64,000 bases of DNA, from positions 1-64,000 of the forward strand of contig CALTTG010000008.1 of NCBI GenBank assembly GCA_943908475.1, read 5' to 3'. This document shows, in pieces, positions 61,662 through 64,000 of this stretch (position 1 is the first letter of the stretch; each line of letters opens with the position of its first letter). This DNA is from an uncultured Burkholderiales bacterium (GTDB lineage Bacteria; Pseudomonadota; Gammaproteobacteria; Burkholderiales; Burkholderiaceae_C). The notes under the pieces were generated by a model. The model ran no database searches. It saw nothing but the letters and a program-made list of their open reading frames with translations, and was not told the DNA's origin. Position numbers and translations under genes: made by a program.

Positions 61662-63011
61662 ATGGTTGAACGAGTGATTCCACAAACGACACGGAGGCGT
61701 CAGGCGGTTCGCCTGACGGGGTGTGTGGCGGGCGCCATGGCGGGAGTGGCCATGGCGTCCGGCGGCCCCGCCGAGCCGGCATCCCTGGCCGAGTTCAAAG
61801 CGGCCGTCGACATGTTGTGGTTGGTGGCCGCCGGTGCGCTGGTGTTTTTCATGCAGGCGGGCTTTGCGTTTCTCGAAGCCGGCATGTCCCGCTCGAAAAA
61901 CACCGTCAACGTCATCATGAAGAATTACTGCGACATGTGCTTTGGCGCGGTGGCCTTCTGGTTGGTGGGCTATGGCCTGATGTTCGGGGCCAACCCGAGC
62001 GGGTGGTTGGGCACCAGTGGCTTTGCCTTGCACCGAGTGCCCGAGTCTGAGTACGGTCTGTTGTTCTTTCAGATGATGTTTGCCGCCACCTCGGCGACCA
62101 TCGTCAGCGGTGCAGTGGCCGAGCGAACCCGTTTTTCAGCCTACATCATTGGCTCGGTCGTCATCACTGGGCTGATTTACCCGGTGTTTGGCAGTTGGGC
62201 GTGGGGTGGCTTGCACGGTGGACACGGTTGGCTCAAGGAAATGGGCTTTGTCGATTTCGCGGGCTCCACGGTGGTGCATGCGGTGGGCGGCTGGGCCGCA
62301 CTGGCCGCCTTGATCTGTGTCGGGCCTCGAACAGGCCGCTATGGCCCCGATGGCAAGCCGCGCCAGATCCTGGGGCACAACCTCACGCTGGTGGCGCTGG
62401 GCGCGTTCATCCTCTGGCTGGGGTGGTTCGGCTTCAATGCGGGCAGCACGGCCGCGGCATCGGTGAGCTTGGGCAAGATCGCTTTGAACACGCATCTGGG
62501 TGGCGCTGCAGGCGCTTTGGGCGCCATGCTGATGTTGTCCGTCGGGCGCCAGAAGTTGTTGATGTCCAGCACGGTCAACGGTTCGATCGCAGGCCTGGTG
62601 GGGGTGACGGCGGGCTGTCACGTCATTGAACCTGCGTTTGCCCTGCTGACGGGCGCGGTGGCCGGCGCTTTGAGCGTCGTGGCGGCGCAAGTGCTGGAAG
62701 CTTTCCGCATTGACGATGTGGTCGGCGCGGTGTCGGTTCACGTGGTGGGCGGGGTGTGGGGGACGTTGGCCGCGGGCCTGTTCCACGCCGAGCGCATGTT
62801 CGACCCGGCATTGTTGGGGGTGCAGGCCCTCGGTTGCCTGGTGGCCTTCGTCTGGGCCTTTGGCGGCTCGATGCTGATGTTCAAGTTGATCAACCAGGTG
62901 GTGCCGCTTCGGGCGTCAACCCTGGACGAGCAACGCGGTCTTGATTTCACGGAACACTATGAACTCGGTTATCCCGAATTCCAGAAAGATGCCGTCCACC
63001 GTGGCAAGTGA
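61662..63011 (+). CDS. amt: Ammonium transporter (Amt family)
   Basis: Transports ammonium across the inner membrane. Eleven membrane segments are expected, and the twin histidines of the pore are in VVHAVGGWAAL and VHVVGGVWGTL. Other family marks are FFMQAGFAFLEAGMSR, FGSWAWGG and MFAATSATIVSGAVAER. The start is uncertain: ATG at 61647 or 61662 gives a signal-like N-terminus; the later one is used. No glnK/glnB gene follows, contrary to the usual amtB-glnK pair. It overlaps the next frame. Confidence 0.92.
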   Translation: MVERVIPQTTRRRQAVRLTGCVAGAMAGVAMASGGPAEPASLAEFKAAVDMLWLVAAGALVFFMQAGFAFLEAGMSRSKNTVNVIMKNYCDMCFGAVAFWLVGYGLMFGANPSGWLGTSGFALHRVPESEYGLLFFQMMFAATSATIVSGAVAERTRFSAYIIGSVVITGLIYPVFGSWAWGGLHGGHGWLKEMGFVDFAGSTVVHAVGGWAALAALICVGPRTGRYGPDGKPRQILGHNLTLVALGAFILWLGWFGFNAGSTAAASVSLGKIALNTHLGGAAGALGAMLMLSVGRQKLLMSSTVNGSIAGLVGVTAGCHVIEPAFALLTGAVAGALSVVAAQVLEAFRIDDVVGAVSVHVVGGVWGTLAAGLFHAERMFDPALLGVQALGCLVAFVWAFGGSMLMFKLINQVVPLRASTLDEQRGLDFTEHYELGYPEFQKDAVHRGK

Positions 63012-63696
63012 ATTGCCCGAGTCGTTGCGGCATGCATTGATGTCGGCTTTGCTGGTGGACCTCAGCCCTCAAGATGCTCGCCAGGCGTTGATGCTCTGGC
63101 AACCTTGTGCCAGCGGTCAATCGACCGCGCTCGCCGGGCTGAGTCGATTTTGTCGCGCTGTGGCCAAGCAGTTCGGCCTTCAGGGCCGAGAAGCGGAGAT
63201 GCACCTGCGCATCATTCGGGTGATGCAGGCGCAAGTCAGTGGCGTTCAGCTTCGCGAGGCGCCGCAAGAGGTCACGAACACCCGCCCTGGTCGCCTGGAG
63301 CCAGAAATGGCCACTTCCAGTGCCAACGATTCCTTGCCCCCCGGCTTGTCCGCACTCACCGTGCAGCGCTTCTTGGAGGCGGTGGAGAAGCTGCTCGAGC
63401 GAGAGTGCGCCGAGTCATACACCCCCGCCCTGTGGCGTCAAAGCTTGCAACGTCATGCGGGGCGCTTGCCCAAGGCCCTGAGCATCCACCTGGCCGATTG
63501 GTTGTGGGGCCGCGCCGAGGTGTTGCAGGGAGATTGGCCTGCACGAGGCGCTGGCACCCGGTTGATCAACATGGCTTATGTGGCCTTGGCCGAGTGGGTC
63601 GGCCCCGTCAAAGCCGATGCGGGCTTCACGATGATCGTCAAAGAATTTGAAAACAAGTCTGATCAGACTCTCTGTGATGTCAGAAGGTATTTATAG
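62959..63696 (+). CDS. Uncharacterised protein
   Basis: A protein of about 245 residues that I do not recognise. It is soluble and mostly helical, without a signal peptide or membrane segment. A repeated pattern of Leu-rich helices (LRHALMSALLVDLSPQDARQALMLW, then SALTVQRFLEAVEKLLERE) suggests an all-alpha fold. The start is uncertain: ATG at 62959 (GGAA site) or 62989. Either way it overlaps the end of amt by 23 to 53 nt, so the two are probably translated together. No role can be given; a link with nitrogen control is only positional. Confidence 0.6.
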   Translation: MNSVIPNSRKMPSTVASELPESLRHALMSALLVDLSPQDARQALMLWQPCASGQSTALAGLSRFCRAVAKQFGLQGREAEMHLRIIRVMQAQVSGVQLREAPQEVTNTRPGRLEPEMATSSANDSLPPGLSALTVQRFLEAVEKLLERECAESYTPALWRQSLQRHAGRLPKALSIHLADWLWGRAEVLQGDWPARGAGTRLINMAYVALAEWVGPVKADAGFTMIVKEFENKSDQTLCDVRRYL

Positions 63697-63753
63697 TCTC
63701 GAGGCAGGCCGAAGTCTGGCCTGTGTTTGGACGCCAAGAAAGGTACCTTCGCC

Positions 63754-64000
63754 ATGAGCGACATCAAGTTTCAGCAAGCACACAACCTGGGCCTGGAAAA
63801 AGCCCGTGAACTCGCGCGCCAGTGGGTCGGCGAAGCTGCAAGCAAGATGGGATTGAACTGCCAGCACGTGGAGGGCGACACCCAAGACACCGTGACTTTC
63901 GAGCGCATGGGGGTCAATGGCACCATGTTGGTGTCTGGCGATCAGTTCGACCTCAACATCAAGCTGGGCATGATGATGTCGGCCTTCAAGCCGATGATCG
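63754..64000 (+). CDS. PHA-system (granule-associated) family protein, 3' end cut
   Basis: The start of a protein cut by the window edge (about 82 residues visible). It starts MSDIKFQQAHNLGLEKARELARQ, of which the HNLGLEKAR part, the alternating NCQHVEGDTQDTVTFERMGV segment and GTMLVSGDQFDLNIKLGMMMSAFKPMI match the polyhydroxyalkanoic acid system family (PHA_gran_rgn). Full-length members are about 90-100 residues, so only a few codons are missing. Its relation to PHA fits the bktB thiolase elsewhere in the window. AAAGGTA lies upstream of the ATG. Confidence 0.72.
   Translation, partial: MSDIKFQQAHNLGLEKARELARQWVGEAASKMGLNCQHVEGDTQDTVTFERMGVNGTMLVSGDQFDLNIKLGMMMSAFKPMI

Noticed and set aside
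1..64000. Search for CRISPR arrays, transposases, integrases and replication origins
   Set aside because: No regularly spaced repeats, no transposase or integrase motifs and no DnaA-box cluster were recognised by eye.

Overview
The window is about 64 kb of high-GC, gene-dense bacterial chromosome. It looks like a facultatively autotrophic betaproteobacterium of the order Burkholderiales, probably near the Comamonadaceae. The evidence is a Burkholderiales-type trimeric porin, a red-type (form IC) RuBisCO operon with cbbX and a divergent cbbR, a BktB-type ketothiolase, a PHA-granule-associated protein and a GspB/ExeA pair. No insertion sequence, CRISPR array, phage module or replication origin was seen.

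Layout. 1-10 kb: end of a tRNA-Asp, then housekeeping genes (EamA exporter, ogt, phosphomannomutase, waaA, GNAT), a split chromate-transporter pair with a thioesterase, and a large membrane GGDEF-EAL protein. 10-20 kb: hydrolase, prfB with its programmed +1 frameshift, pepN, fbp, an ABC importer of the NMT1/SsuABC type divergent from a porin, and tRNA-Thr(CGT). 20-22.5 kb: a short accessory patch just after tRNA-Thr, with an orphan protein that may have an OGG-type glycosylase fold and a HigBA-like toxin-antitoxin pair with a possibly leaderless promoter. 22.5-36 kb: chemoreceptor with CZB domain, fatty-acid desaturase plus its reductase/ferredoxin, DHH phosphoesterase, hydrolase, RND efflux pair and bktB.

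36-42.5 kb: the Calvin cycle operon cbbL-cbbS-cbbX-cbbF-cbbP-cbbZ plus a peroxiredoxin-like gene, divergent from cbbR. 42.5-50 kb: GMC oxidoreductase, TetR regulator, 6-phosphogluconolactonase, CorC-like protein, apaH, tRNA-Ser(TGA) and a hipBA kinase toxin-antitoxin pair. 50-55 kb: a CAP-domain lipoprotein, then the most unusual part of the window, a four-gene operon on the minus strand. It encodes a LOV-domain histidine kinase, a photoactive-yellow-protein (PYP) homologue, a small PAS protein and an acyl-carrier domain fused to an adenylating ligase. Three of the genes meet by ATGA or very short junctions. The ligase is a natural candidate for activating the p-coumarate chromophore of the PYP, so this may be a self-contained blue-light sensing module.

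55-64 kb: nitrobindin-like protein, a nuclease-helicase fusion of the DinG/XPD type, gspB, exeA, an M20 amidohydrolase, an ammonium transporter, an unrecognised protein, and the start of a PHA-system protein cut by the window edge. Start codons were chosen from Shine-Dalgarno spacing, overlap with neighbours and family lengths; uncertain ones are flagged.
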